Shown here in pieces: positions 17,662 to 26,757 of a stretch of DNA of 64,000 nt (the first letter of the stretch is position 1; every line of letters starts with the position of its first letter). Source of the stretch: JAGNHN01 sp964590645 (GTDB lineage: Bacteria; Bacteroidota; Bacteroidia; Bacteroidales; JAGNHN01); NCBI GenBank assembly GCA_964590645.1, contig CAZPYJ010000003.1, positions 62,001-126,000 of the forward strand. Direction: 5' to 3'. Made by a program: the position numbers and the translations under genes. The notes below the pieces were generated by a model. That model was not told the origin of the DNA. It made no database searches and saw nothing but the letters and a program-made list of their open reading frames with translations.

Positions 17662-18928
17662 ACGCATTCTAAGCATCCTGCTCATCCTGGCTCTGGCCAT
17701 CCCGATGCTCCCTGCCCAGGTCAGGCCCGGATCACCTTATTCCCGCTTCGGAATCGGCGACCTTCATCGCCTCAGCAATGCCCGCAACCTTTCAATGGGC
17801 GGAGTGAGTATTGCTCTCCGGGACAAGGGCGGGATCAACTACAGCAACCCTGCCTCCTATACTGCCTTCGACTCACTCTCTTTTATTTTTGAAGGGGGGA
17901 TGATCAACCATTACGCCTCAACCCGAACCAATGAACTGCAAGCTACCAATAACTACATCAGCCTTGGGTACCTCCTCTTTGGGTTTCCCGTGACCGAATG
18001 GTGGCGGGCCAGTTTTGGGCTGCTCCCTTTCAGCGATGTGGGATACAACATCATCGACCAGGAAAACCATCCTCAGGCCGGATCGGTAGATTACCTCTTT
18101 AAAGGTCAGGGGGGAATCAATCAGATGTATTTTGGAAGCGGATTCCGCCTCCACCCAAAGCTTTCAGCAGGCATTAATGTGGCTTACCTTTTTGGTACCC
18201 TTGAAAAAAGCCGCGCTGCCTACTTTGCCGATACCAGCTTCAGTCAAAACCTGCGCATTGCCAACCGCACCCATTACGGAGACCTGCTTCCTTCCTTCGG
18301 ACTGCAATTCCACGAGGAATGGAAGAATGATCACTATTTTACAGCCGGAATGACATACGGACCACAAACGGCACTGAAGGTCAGTGCCGATCAAATTGCC
18401 GAAACCTTTACTACCGGTTCCTCCGGACTGGAGTTTATCAAGGATACCGTCTCCAACCTCAGCGGACAAAAAGGCAAGGTCGTTTTTCCGGCAGGCTTCG
18501 GCAGCGGGCTGACTTATGGGAAAAAAGGCCGCTGGGAAGTATCGGCGGAATTCAGGATGCAAAACTGGGAAGCCTACCGTTACTTTGATATCCGCGACTC
18601 TCTGAAAAACAGCTTTCAGCTCGCCACCGGATTCTTCATCATCCCCGATCCCGGCAGTATCTCCAGCTACTGGGAAAGGCTGACCTACCGGGCCGGTATA
18701 CGGTACGGCTCAAGCTATCTGCAGCTTCGGGATAAACAGATATCGGAAATTGGCATAAGTTTTGGGATGGGATTACCCCTCAGGCGTAGCCAATCAATGC
18801 TCAATCTGGGTGTGGAATACGGACGCAGGGGTACCCTGGCTTCCGATCTGATCCAGGAGAACTTTTTCAGGGTAGTCATCGGTGTATCGGTCTACGAGCG
18901 TTGGTTCCAGCAACGCCGCTATGAATAA
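17642..18928 (+). CDS. Outer-membrane beta-barrel protein (OmpP1/FadL-like superfamily)
   Basis: Predicted outer-membrane barrel with a signal peptide (residues 1-26, ending PMLPAQ) and an N-terminal block rich in Gly and aromatic residues (GSPYSRFGIGDL, NARNLSMGGVSIAL). This block is shared with a conserved Bacteroidota family encoded next to coaX and lptC. Alternating amphipathic strands continue to a C-terminal aromatic strand (VVIGVSVYERWF). The ATG at 17642 is chosen because an upstream in-frame ATG at 17594 lies deep in coaX and would mask the signal peptide. The gene overlaps coaX by 20 nt. The substrate or partner is unknown; the neighbouring lptC and ppiD suggest an envelope-assembly setting. 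Confidence 0.75.
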   Translation: MILKKSKRILSILLILALAIPMLPAQVRPGSPYSRFGIGDLHRLSNARNLSMGGVSIALRDKGGINYSNPASYTAFDSLSFIFEGGMINHYASTRTNELQATNNYISLGYLLFGFPVTEWWRASFGLLPFSDVGYNIIDQENHPQAGSVDYLFKGQGGINQMYFGSGFRLHPKLSAGINVAYLFGTLEKSRAAYFADTSFSQNLRIANRTHYGDLLPSFGLQFHEEWKNDHYFTAGMTYGPQTALKVSADQIAETFTTGSSGLEFIKDTVSNLSGQKGKVVFPAGFGSGLTYGKKGRWEVSAEFRMQNWEAYRYFDIRDSLKNSFQLATGFFIIPDPGSISSYWERLTYRAGIRYGSSYLQLRDKQISEIGISFGMGLPLRRSQSMLNLGVEYGRRGTLASDLIQENFFRVVIGVSVYERWFQQRRYE

Positions 18929-18946
18929 ATCAAACACTGGAGTAAG

Positions 18947-20314
18947 ATGAAAAAAGCAGCTTTAGTCGTCATTGCCGCCCTCTGGATAGGATTTAGTCTC
19001 AGCGCCCTTGATGTGACTTCAGAGCCGGTCAATCCCGACTCTCTCAGACAGGGCCCCAAATATGGGGAAGACAGCGCCACCTGCGTAGTCAACATCTCTC
19101 TCTACCGGGAGTTTTTTAAGCAATGGAGGAATTCAGGATATAAAGCCAATCGTGCGGCAGATGATGCCATACGTCCCTGGAGATGGGTATTCCTGCACTG
19201 CCCAATGGGCACCCAGAACACCTATATCGATGGCCCGAAACTGGTCGAGTACCTGATCAGAAAAGAAGAGGATGAAGCCAAAAAGGAAAGCTTGATTGAC
19301 ACCCTTTTTATGATTTATGACCAACGCATCCTCTATTTCGATAAAGAAGGCTTTGTGCTGGGCCGCAAAGGTGTGGATATGTATACCTACCGTCCTGCAG
19401 CCTATCAGGACATTTACCAGACCCTGAAAAGATCCGTTGAGCTGGAAGGCAATCGCTCGGCATCGGCCGTATTGGTATACTATTTCAGGTCTGCGCTTGA
19501 AATGCTCAGCAACGAGCAAATCGAAATGACCGAAGTATTGGAGGCCTACGAAACCATCGAAGCCATCTGTGAACATAATATTCAGGCAGGAGGAAAGGGA
19601 GCAGAAAATTACAGCAATGCCTGGGCAAATATTGAACTTACGGCCGAATCGGTCTTCTCTTGCGAGGACCTGATCCAAAGCCTGGGGAAAAAATTCACCC
19701 TCAGCCCGAAGGATCCTGTACTGCTCCGAAAGATCACCGGTATATTGGATAAAAAGGCCTGCACCGACAGTGAACTATTCTTCAACGCCAGCGTCAACCT
19801 CTACGATGTAGAGCCCAGCCCTGAATCTGCCTTTATGATTGGCAAAATGTATTTCAGACGCACGGATTATGCCAGCGCTGCCCGCTATCTGCAGCAGGCT
19901 ACATCAATGGAAGACAGCAACAGTGTTGCTGATGCTTACCTGCTGATGGCTACCTCTTTTCTGAGCCTCAAAGATTTCAGCAAAGGCCGGTCTGCAGCCC
20001 AAAACGCCAGCCGTTACCGGCCCACAGACGGACGCCCATACCTGCTGATCGGAGATATGTATGCAGCCAGTGCCAGCGATTGTGGCGACAACAAACTCAC
20101 AAAAAAAGTAGCCTTCTGGGCAGCCGTGGACAAATATTTGCGCGCCAGAGCCATTGACCCATCCGTTGAGTCGGAGGCCACTCAGAAAATCAACACCTAT
20201 TCTGCCTACTTCCCGGTGATGGAGGATATCTTCTTTTACGGACTCCAGGAAGGCGAATCCTATACCGTTGGCTGCTGGATCAATGAAATCACTACGGTCA
20301 GGGCACTGCAGTAA
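18947..20314 (+). CDS. Secreted TPR-repeat protein, paralogue 1
   Basis: A 455-residue periplasmic protein with a signal peptide (about 1-20) and mostly helical TPR-like repeats, clearest at 285-385 (YLQQATSMEDSNSVADAYLLM and PYLLIGDMYAASASDCGDN). It is a close paralogue of the next gene: both share FVLGRKGVD, CTDSELFF-type, GDMYA and NKLTKKVA blocks and the ending GCWINE-TTVRA. It starts 18 nt after the barrel gene, in the conserved coaX-barrel-TPR-lptC string. I do not know its molecular role; it may be a scaffold for envelope assembly. The paired cysteines (about residues 46 and 77, and others) could form disulfides. Confidence 0.75.
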   Translation: MKKAALVVIAALWIGFSLSALDVTSEPVNPDSLRQGPKYGEDSATCVVNISLYREFFKQWRNSGYKANRAADDAIRPWRWVFLHCPMGTQNTYIDGPKLVEYLIRKEEDEAKKESLIDTLFMIYDQRILYFDKEGFVLGRKGVDMYTYRPAAYQDIYQTLKRSVELEGNRSASAVLVYYFRSALEMLSNEQIEMTEVLEAYETIEAICEHNIQAGGKGAENYSNAWANIELTAESVFSCEDLIQSLGKKFTLSPKDPVLLRKITGILDKKACTDSELFFNASVNLYDVEPSPESAFMIGKMYFRRTDYASAARYLQQATSMEDSNSVADAYLLMATSFLSLKDFSKGRSAAQNASRYRPTDGRPYLLIGDMYAASASDCGDNKLTKKVAFWAAVDKYLRARAIDPSVESEATQKINTYSAYFPVMEDIFFYGLQEGESYTVGCWINEITTVRALQ

Positions 20315-20384
20315 ATCCGCTATGGCAATGCAAGGATAAGAAAACCTTAAACTTACCAAGCCACTCCCAATTATTAGCAATGTT

Positions 20385-20392
20385 TATATTTG
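20385..20392 (+). promoter_or_regulatory. Putative -7 promoter element (TATATTTG)
   Basis: TATATTTG fits TAnnTTTG and lies 13 nt before the first ATG of the second TPR gene, in the only sizeable gap (91 nt) of the coaX-ppiD string. No TTG is seen at the -33 spacing. It may start transcription of the lptC part of the block. Confidence 0.45.
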
Positions 20393-20405
20393 TGGGCAAT
20401 CTCAA

Positions 20406-21734
20406 ATGAACTGTACAATGAAAATGAAGCACATACTGCTCCTGCTCGGCTTTTCCTTATTCTTCACCGCTGCACAGGCACAGCGCTTTGGTAAGGATAG
20501 CATCAGTTGCATCACTAACCTTTCTCTCTATATTGAAGATTATAAACTCTACAGAGAAGGAACCGGAAGCGATGCAAGTGTAGATAATATGATCCGGGCC
20601 TGGAGGTGGGTATTCAAACATTGCCCTGAAGCTACCGAAAACATCTACATCGATGGGGTGAATATTCTGGAGCTGATGATTGAACGGGCCGGCAACGATG
20701 CTGAAAAAGCCAGGTTAATCGATACCCTGTCTATGCTCTATGATCAGCGCATCCGCTATTTCGGGAAGGAAGGCTTTGTGCTGGGCCGCAAGGGTGTGGA
20801 TCTTTACACCAAAGATCCGGGACGCTACGAAGAAGCATACAAAGCCCTGAAGAAATCGGTGAGCCTGGAAAAAAACAAATCTAACCCGGCCGTATTGGTC
20901 TATTACTTCCGTATCGCTGTGAAGATGCTGCGTTCCGACAAAATCACCAAAAGTGAGTTAGTGGATGCCTACGATGTGGTCAGTACAATCATCGACCATA
21001 ACCTCAGGCAGGGAAGCAAAGCCTCTTTTGAAAATGCACAGCGCAATGTGGAGCTCACCTTCGAGCCTTACGCCAGTTGCGATGACCTGATCAGCATATA
21101 TCAGGCGAAATTCAAAGCCGCACCCGGGGATGCAGAGAATCTGCGCAAAATCATCAGTATCCTGGAGAAGAAATCCTGCACCGACTCAGACCTCTTCTTT
21201 GAAGTGACCATCAAGCTCAACGAGATTGAACCCAGTCCGGAGTCCTCCTACCTGATTGGAAAAATGTTTATCCGGAGGGGCGATCAGGCCAGGGCTTTGC
21301 CTTATCTTGAAAAAGGCACGGCTATGACCGATCCGAATGATCTGGCCGACTGCAACCTTTTGCTTGCCAATGCCCGCTTTCATTTTAAAAACTTCCCCCA
21401 GGCCCGTGCTGCAGCGCTGGAAGCCGCCCGCCTGCGCTCTAATGATGGAAGACCTTATCTGCTGATCGGAGATATGTACGCCTCCAGTGCTGAATCCTGC
21501 GGCGACAACAAACTGACCCGGAAAGTGGCCTACTGGGCGGCAGTGGATAAATACACTAAAGCCAAATCCGTGGACAGCCGACTTGAACAGGAAGCAAACG
21601 AAAAGATCGCTACCTATTCCCGCTATTTCCCCCCTCTGGAAGACATTTTCTTCTATGAGTTGACCGAAGGCCAAAGCTATACCGTCGCTTGCTGGATCAA
21701 TGAGACCACCACTGTCCGCGCAGTGAAGCAATAG
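20406..21734 (+). CDS. Secreted TPR-repeat protein, paralogue 2
   Basis: A 442-residue protein with a signal peptide (KHILLLLGFSLFFTAAQAQ) and the same helical repeat layout as the gene before it. Shared blocks include AWRWVFKHCPE, DQRIRYFGKEGFVLGRKGVD, VLVYYFRIAVKML, SPESSYLIGKM and GDNKLTRKVAYWAAVDKY. The pair therefore arose by tandem duplication and both copies are intact. Three in-frame ATGs (20406, 20418, 20424) come before the signal peptide and the exact start is uncertain. The stop lies 10 nt before lptC. Function unknown. Confidence 0.75.
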   Translation: MNCTMKMKHILLLLGFSLFFTAAQAQRFGKDSISCITNLSLYIEDYKLYREGTGSDASVDNMIRAWRWVFKHCPEATENIYIDGVNILELMIERAGNDAEKARLIDTLSMLYDQRIRYFGKEGFVLGRKGVDLYTKDPGRYEEAYKALKKSVSLEKNKSNPAVLVYYFRIAVKMLRSDKITKSELVDAYDVVSTIIDHNLRQGSKASFENAQRNVELTFEPYASCDDLISIYQAKFKAAPGDAENLRKIISILEKKSCTDSDLFFEVTIKLNEIEPSPESSYLIGKMFIRRGDQARALPYLEKGTAMTDPNDLADCNLLLANARFHFKNFPQARAAALEAARLRSNDGRPYLLIGDMYASSAESCGDNKLTRKVAYWAAVDKYTKAKSVDSRLEQEANEKIATYSRYFPPLEDIFFYELTEGQSYTVACWINETTTVRAVKQ

Positions 21735-21744
21735 TTTTATCCTT

Positions 21745-22314
21745 TTGAAAACCCGAGATCCCCTTCTGCTGCTCGTCAGTCCGATCATCGGAAGCATCCT
21801 TTTCTTCTCTTCCTGTGTGAACGATATGCAGGAAGTCAAGGCCTGGTTGCCCGACGACAGCCTCCCTGCCGAAATCACACACGACATTCAAATCTATTAC
21901 AGCGACTCCGGCAGAATACAGGCAATGCTTCAAAGCCCGCAAATGATACGATACGAAGACGAAGATCCCCGCACCGTCTTCCCGGATGGGATTTTTGTGG
22001 TTTTCTACGACCGGGCAAAACAGATTCGCTCCGACCTGAAGGCCAACCACGCGATTTCCCGATCAGAAACCAATATTATGGAGGCTCGCGGTGATGTAGA
22101 GGTGAACAATTATGAAAAGCAGGAAAAGATCAATACAGAATATATGATCTGGGATCAGAAAGCCCATACCATCTCCTCAGATGTTTTCGTAAAGATTACC
22201 ACTCCGGATAAGATCCTTTATGGCGATGAGGGTTTTGAAGCCGATGAGTGGCTCAACAAATGGGTCATAAAAAAGCCCAGGGGTAGTTTTGAAATTGAAG
22301 ATCTGGCGGAATAG
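21745..22314 (+). CDS. lptC: LPS export ABC transporter periplasmic protein LptC
   Basis: Bitopic or lipid-anchored component of the Lpt bridge that passes lipopolysaccharide from LptB2FG to LptA. The 189-residue protein begins at a TTG (21745); the first in-frame ATG would remove the signal. It has a lipoprotein-like signal (GSILFFSSC, Cys at about residue 27) followed by VNDMQEVKAW, the characteristic start of Bacteroidota LptC. The beta-jellyroll repeats carry typical phrases such as IYYSDSGRIQA, FPDGIFVVFYD and NIMEARGDVEVNN. It sits between the TPR pair and a CNNM protein gene, the usual order in this phylum. Confidence 0.9.
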   Translation: MKTRDPLLLLVSPIIGSILFFSSCVNDMQEVKAWLPDDSLPAEITHDIQIYYSDSGRIQAMLQSPQMIRYEDEDPRTVFPDGIFVVFYDRAKQIRSDLKANHAISRSETNIMEARGDVEVNNYEKQEKINTEYMIWDQKAHTISSDVFVKITTPDKILYGDEGFEADEWLNKWVIKKPRGSFEIEDLAE

Positions 22315-22341
22315 TGTAAAAATGATTATCTTCCACAACCG

Positions 22342-23610
22342 ATGACTCTGCTTTTGCTCATCTTGCTTACCCTGCTGCTTTCTGCCTATTTCTCAGGCCT
22401 TGAGATTGCCTATATCAGTGCCAACAAGCTGAAAATAGAGGTAGACAAGAATCAGGGACGCTATCGCGCCCGCATTCTGGCCCTGCTTATCCGAAAACCT
22501 TCCCGTTTCCTGGGCGCCCTGATGCTCGGGAGCCAGCTATCTCTGGTCCTATTTGGCATCGCCCTGGCCCTCTTACTCAAAGACTACCTGCGTGCTGTGC
22601 TTCCTGCCCCCCTGCAGTCGGAGCTGATCATCATCAGCCTGCTTATCCTGATTGCAAGCTTGATAATCCTGATCACCAGCGAGATGATCCCGCGCGCCCT
22701 CTTCCGGATCAACCCTAACCGCATTCTCTCAATACTCGCTCTGCCAACCATTGTTGTTTACTGGGTTTTTTACCCCATCATCCTTCTTTTTACCGGATTA
22801 TCCACCTTTTTGCTCAAAACATTATTCCGGGTTCAGATCATTGGCGAGGGATATGGCTTTGGCGTGACCGACCTGGATGAATACATCCGTGAATTTTCCC
22901 TGGAAGAAGAAGACGGGCAGGAAGTTTCACAGGAAATGCAAATGTTCCAGAATGCCATCGATTTCCGAACTGTAAAAATCAGGGAATGTATGATCCCGCG
23001 CACGGAAATCGCAGCACTGGAGGAAAAGGATTCCCTGGAAAAACTGCGCGAGAAACTGGTCAGTACCGGATTTTCAAGAATTATGGTCTACCGTCAGTCC
23101 ATCGACAACATTGTGGGTTATGCACACGCTTTTGATCTGTTCAAACAGCCGGAGAATATTGAAGAGATTTTGAAAACACCCCCTTTCTTTCCGGAAACGA
23201 TGCCGGCAAGAGAGGCCCTGACCCAACTGATCAAGGCACACAGAAGCCTGGCAGTGGTCGTTGATGAATTTGGCGGCACTTCAGGCCTGGTGACAATGGA
23301 GGACCTGATGGAGGAAATCCTGGGAGATATTTCGGATGAATATGATGTGGAAGAACTGATTGAAAAAGAGCTGGCTGAAGGCGAGTACATTTTTTCCGGA
23401 AGACTTGAGATAGATTATCTCAATGAGACCTATGAGCTGGATATTCCTGAATCAGAGGAATATGAGACCCTGGCAGGCTATATACTGAAACAAAGCAATC
23501 ATATTCCCGTGGCCGGGGAGGAGATCCTGGCCGACGGGCTTCACATCACCATTACCCAGGCTACAGACACACGCATCGAGCAGGTGCACCTGCGCAGCAA
23601 TCCAGCTTAA
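22342..23610 (+). CDS. CNNM/CorC-type transporter (DUF21-CBS-CorC_HlyC)
   Basis: Membrane protein of the CNNM/CorC (hemolysin C-like) family, implicated in Mg2+/Co2+ efflux. Domain order: DUF21 with three to four membrane helices (1-150), a CBS pair (about 205-330, with IPRTEIAALEE and VVDEFGGTSGLVTMEDLMEEILG) and a C-terminal CorC_HlyC module (about 345-422, FSGRLEIDYLNE). The 422-residue length is standard. It lies 27 nt after lptC, and a promoter for the next gene follows. A shorter paralogue is encoded at 40631-41680. The family is often called gldE in gliding Bacteroidota, but the sequence alone does not prove that role. Confidence 0.88.
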   Translation: MTLLLLILLTLLLSAYFSGLEIAYISANKLKIEVDKNQGRYRARILALLIRKPSRFLGALMLGSQLSLVLFGIALALLLKDYLRAVLPAPLQSELIIISLLILIASLIILITSEMIPRALFRINPNRILSILALPTIVVYWVFYPIILLFTGLSTFLLKTLFRVQIIGEGYGFGVTDLDEYIREFSLEEEDGQEVSQEMQMFQNAIDFRTVKIRECMIPRTEIAALEEKDSLEKLREKLVSTGFSRIMVYRQSIDNIVGYAHAFDLFKQPENIEEILKTPPFFPETMPAREALTQLIKAHRSLAVVVDEFGGTSGLVTMEDLMEEILGDISDEYDVEELIEKELAEGEYIFSGRLEIDYLNETYELDIPESEEYETLAGYILKQSNHIPVAGEEILADGLHITITQATDTRIEQVHLRSNPA

Positions 23611-23689
23611 AGCGGGCTGCCCGTCTCCGGCTTGCTCCTGAAAACCAGACGGAATAATCAAAAAGATTTCTCCGGCTGAATATTCTTTA

Positions 23690-23697
23690 TACCTTTG
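23690..23697 (+). promoter_or_regulatory. Putative -7 promoter element (TACCTTTG) of ppiD-like gene
   Basis: TACCTTTG is an exact match to TAnnTTTG, 25 nt before the ATG at 23723. At the -33 position the sequence is TTC rather than TTG. Confidence 0.6.
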
Positions 23698-23722
23698 CCA
23701 ACCTGAAAAAATCCGATAGAAA

Positions 23723-25837
23723 ATGGCGGTAATTGGACAGATACGGAAACGCTCCGGCTTGTTGATCATCATTGTGGGAATAGCATTGGCTGCTTTTGTG
23801 TTGGGAGACTTCCTGCAGCCGCGCAGTGGAAGACGTTCTAATGACATTGGCGTCATCGCAGGCGAGAACATCCCCTATCCTCAGTTTGCCAAGGTGGCCG
23901 ACGAACAAATGGAACTGCTCAGGCAGAATCAGAACAAGGACAGGCTTACACCCGAAGAAATCTTTCAGACCCGCCTGCAAGCCTGGAACCAAATGATTGG
24001 TGAGGTTATCCTGGGCAATGAATACGAAGCACTGGGGCTGACAGTAAGCCCTGAAGAGCTCTTCGACCAGGTGCAGGGTACACAGCCTCACGCCTATATA
24101 CTCCAGTATTTCCGCGACCCGGAAACCAATCAATACAACCCTGAATTGGTGCGGAACTATCTGCGAAACCTCGACAATATGGAACAGGAAGGCCGCGATC
24201 AGTGGTTGCTGCTTGAAAAGGCCATCAAAGAGGACCGGCTGACCCAGAAATACCGCAACCTGATGACCAAGGCTTTCTATATGCCGAAAGCGCTCCTGGC
24301 AAAGGATTATGAATGGAAAACAACCACCGCCACAGCCCGGGTGCTTGGCTTACGCTTTAACAGCATCCCCGATGAACAACTTAGCCTGACCGACGCTGAT
24401 TATGAAGCGTATTACAACAAGCACAAGCATAAATATGAGCAGGAAGAATCCCGGGATCTGGACTATGTCGTCTTTGATGTGCAACCTTCGGCAGAAGACA
24501 TTGCAGCAGCAGAAACAGAGATTAATCAGATTTACCGTGAGTTTGGCGATGTGGAAGAAATCGAAGCCTACGTTAATGCCAATTCTGATGAACGCTACGA
24601 CAGCACTTTCAAGATGCAGGGCGAGCTGAGCTTTACCCTGGATACCTTAATGTTTCAATCAGAACCCGGTGCCCTGGCCGGCCCCTATTTTGAAAACGGA
24701 GAATACAAAGTCGCCCGGCTTATTGCTAAAGAAATGCGTCCCGACTCAATGCGGGCCAGCCATATCCTTATCGCCTATCGCGGTGCTTTCCGTGCAGCAG
24801 AAAACGTAACGCGCAGCAAAACAGAGGCCGAAGCCCTGGCCGACAGCCTTAAAGCGGTAGTTCAGACCAATCCCGGAATGTTCGAAGCCCTGGCCCGGCA
24901 GTATTCGGAAGACGGGACAGCAATGGAGAATGGCGGTGACCTCGACTGGTTCGCCGACCAAACAATGGTAGGCCCCTTCAACCAGGCAGTACTGGAAGGA
25001 AATGTCGGCGACATCACCGAAGCGGAAACCCCATTCGGATACCACATTATCCAGATTACCGGAAAAAAAGCGCCGGTGGAAAAAGTCAGGGTAGCCATAA
25101 TAACCCGAACCCTGGAACCCAGTGCCAAGACGTATCAGGATGCCTATACCCAGGCAAGCATCTTTGCTGGCGAAAACAATACCCTGGCGGCCTTCAACGC
25201 AGCCGTTGCAGAACAGGGGCTGAATAAACGCTCGGCAAACAATCTTAAGAAAATGGACAACCGCATTCCCGGTATCGACAATCCCAGGGCCATTATTCAG
25301 TGGGCTTTTATGGATGATACTAAACAAGGAATGGTCTCGCCCATTTTTGATGTGGATGGCAGCTACGTGGTTGCAGCCCTGAGAGAGCTGAAAGAGGATG
25401 GCATTCCCAGCCTGGCTCAACTTAAACCCACCATTGAGCCCCTGGTGATGCGCGAAAAGAAAGGACAGATGTTGCTGGAACGTGTTAATGCCGTTCAGGG
25501 CGACCTGAATCAGATTGCAGCCGGTCTTGAGTCAAGGGTAGATACCGTACAGAACATCTCATTTATGAGCGCCAACCTGCCGGGATTTGGTCCTGAACCC
25601 CGTCTGATTGGAAGCATCTTTGCCTCTGAACCGGGTCAGCAAAGTGAAGCCCACCAGGGCGAAAACGCGGTATACCTGTACGTGGTCGACCGCTTCAATC
25701 CTGCGCCGCCAAAAGAGGATTATACGGTTGAAAAACAACAGCTGGTCCGTACCTTTGAAAATAAGGTAAACCAACAGTATTTTGATGTGCTGCAGAAGCT
25801 GAACTCCATCAAAGATTACCGCCACCTGTATTTCTAA
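23723..25837 (+). CDS. PpiD-like peptidyl-prolyl isomerase (SurA_N-rotamase)
   Basis: Inner-membrane-anchored periplasmic chaperone with peptidyl-prolyl isomerase activity, acting on proteins leaving the Sec translocon. Residues 1-32 form an N-in membrane anchor (LLIIIVGIALAAFVLGDFL). A SurA_N_3-type chaperone region follows (about 35-250). The parvulin domain spans about 340-450 with RASHILIAY, FEALARQYSEDGTA, GGDLDWFADQTMVGPF and TPFGYHIIQIT. A second chaperone-like region forms the C-terminus. The length of 704 residues is typical of Bacteroidota PpiD. A promoter element precedes the gene, so it may be expressed independently of the lptC block. Confidence 0.92.
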   Translation: MAVIGQIRKRSGLLIIIVGIALAAFVLGDFLQPRSGRRSNDIGVIAGENIPYPQFAKVADEQMELLRQNQNKDRLTPEEIFQTRLQAWNQMIGEVILGNEYEALGLTVSPEELFDQVQGTQPHAYILQYFRDPETNQYNPELVRNYLRNLDNMEQEGRDQWLLLEKAIKEDRLTQKYRNLMTKAFYMPKALLAKDYEWKTTTATARVLGLRFNSIPDEQLSLTDADYEAYYNKHKHKYEQEESRDLDYVVFDVQPSAEDIAAAETEINQIYREFGDVEEIEAYVNANSDERYDSTFKMQGELSFTLDTLMFQSEPGALAGPYFENGEYKVARLIAKEMRPDSMRASHILIAYRGAFRAAENVTRSKTEAEALADSLKAVVQTNPGMFEALARQYSEDGTAMENGGDLDWFADQTMVGPFNQAVLEGNVGDITEAETPFGYHIIQITGKKAPVEKVRVAIITRTLEPSAKTYQDAYTQASIFAGENNTLAAFNAAVAEQGLNKRSANNLKKMDNRIPGIDNPRAIIQWAFMDDTKQGMVSPIFDVDGSYVVAALRELKEDGIPSLAQLKPTIEPLVMREKKGQMLLERVNAVQGDLNQIAAGLESRVDTVQNISFMSANLPGFGPEPRLIGSIFASEPGQQSEAHQGENAVYLYVVDRFNPAPPKEDYTVEKQQLVRTFENKVNQQYFDVLQKLNSIKDYRHLYF

Positions 25838-25867
25838 AGCATCGCGGATGGATGTGGGGCCAAAGGA

Positions 25868-26605
25868 TTAACCCGCTATGGCTATCCTTTGCAGGGTTTC
25901 GTAATTCCTGATTTCCACCGAATCTCCCTGCGACTCGATCAGCCCTTCGTCTTTGAATTCCTTGAGGATGCGAATAACACTTTCTTTGGAAAGGCCGGTC
26001 ATTTCAGCCAGATCCTGACGGGAAAGGTTGAGGTGGAAAGGGTTGGCGTTATAAATTTCCTTCTGCAGATACAACAGCATTTCTGCCACCCTTCCAGGGA
26101 CCTGCTTCTGGGTAAGGCTGATCAGCTTTTCATAACTGAGTATCTCGTGATGATTAATCTTCCGGATCAGTTCGTTCGCAAAGCCAATGTTGGTCCCTAT
26201 CAGCTTTTGGAACAACTTCCCGTCCATATAGCAACAAGTACAATCCGATACTGCCGTAACCGTATAATGGTTTCTCCCGTCTGTGTTCAGGCCCGGTCCC
26301 CAAAACATCTCAGGCGGTTTGGCAATCCGCAGGATGAGATTACGGTTGAAGAGTCCTTCAATATACAATTTGGCGAAGCCCGAAGTCAGTGTGATGATAT
26401 GCGTATTGTCCGTCCCTTGTTTGATGATGGTCTCTCCGGAACGGTAACTGACTTCATACCGGCTGCCATTCACCATCTCAAGCTCCTGCTCCGAAAGCTT
26501 ACGGAACAAAGGGGACTGAATCTCACAGTCCTTGCAATTCTTGCATCTGAATGATTTATGAAACAGGGAACTCAATTTTTCAGCCTCGTTTTTAGTATTG
26601 AACAA
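25868..26605 (-). CDS. FNR-like Crp/Fnr-family regulator with candidate Fe-S cysteines
   Basis: A 245-residue Crp/Fnr protein: effector domain about 30-150, dimer helix about 150-172, winged HTH about 190-235. Unlike CRP it has an N-terminal cysteine cluster (Cys21, Cys24, Cys27; CKNCKDC) and Cys122, 124 and 125. E. coli FNR holds its oxygen-sensing [4Fe-4S] cluster with Cys20, 23, 29 and 122, so an oxygen-labile cluster is plausible. The recognition helix reads KESVIR (Glu208, Arg212), close to FNR's ETISR, with Ile where FNR has Ser. There is no ATG; the TTG at 26605 fits the frame, but TTG at codon 11 is possible. It is divergent from the heme gene cluster and shares an FNR-box promoter region with it. 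Confidence 0.88.
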   Translation of the reverse strand: MFNTKNEAEKLSSLFHKSFRCKNCKDCEIQSPLFRKLSEQELEMVNGSRYEVSYRSGETIIKQGTDNTHIITLTSGFAKLYIEGLFNRNLILRIAKPPEMFWGPGLNTDGRNHYTVTAVSDCTCCYMDGKLFQKLIGTNIGFANELIRKINHHEILSYEKLISLTQKQVPGRVAEMLLYLQKEIYNANPFHLNLSRQDLAEMTGLSKESVIRILKEFKDEGLIESQGDSVEIRNYETLQRIAIAG

Positions 26606-26626
26606 ATATATAAAAACTTAGACGTA

Positions 26627-26640
26627 TTGATACAGGTCAA
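26627..26640. promoter_or_regulatory. FNR box, near-perfect (TTGAT-ACAG-GTCAA)
   Basis: One mismatch to the FNR consensus TTGAT-N4-ATCAA, in the divergent region between the FNR-like gene and the first heme lipoprotein gene. A -7-like TATTTTTC at 26661-26668 would place a rightward start near 26674, putting the box centre at about -41, the classic activating position. On the other strand the box ends 22 nt before the regulator's start codon, so autoregulation is plausible. Confidence 0.7.
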
Positions 26641-26757
26641 TTATTTTTTGATCTGTTTCGTATTTTTCTCTGCTTTATTCCCTAACAAGCAAACCGCTGT
26701 ATATGAGGGAAGCGTCTTTCTTTGTACAGGGATTAACAAAAGAGAGAAAGAAATACG

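Noticed and set aside
26647..26660. A second FNR half-site (TTTTTTGATCTGTTTC)
   Set aside because: Only TTGAT is present; the ATCAA half is absent at the 4-base spacing.
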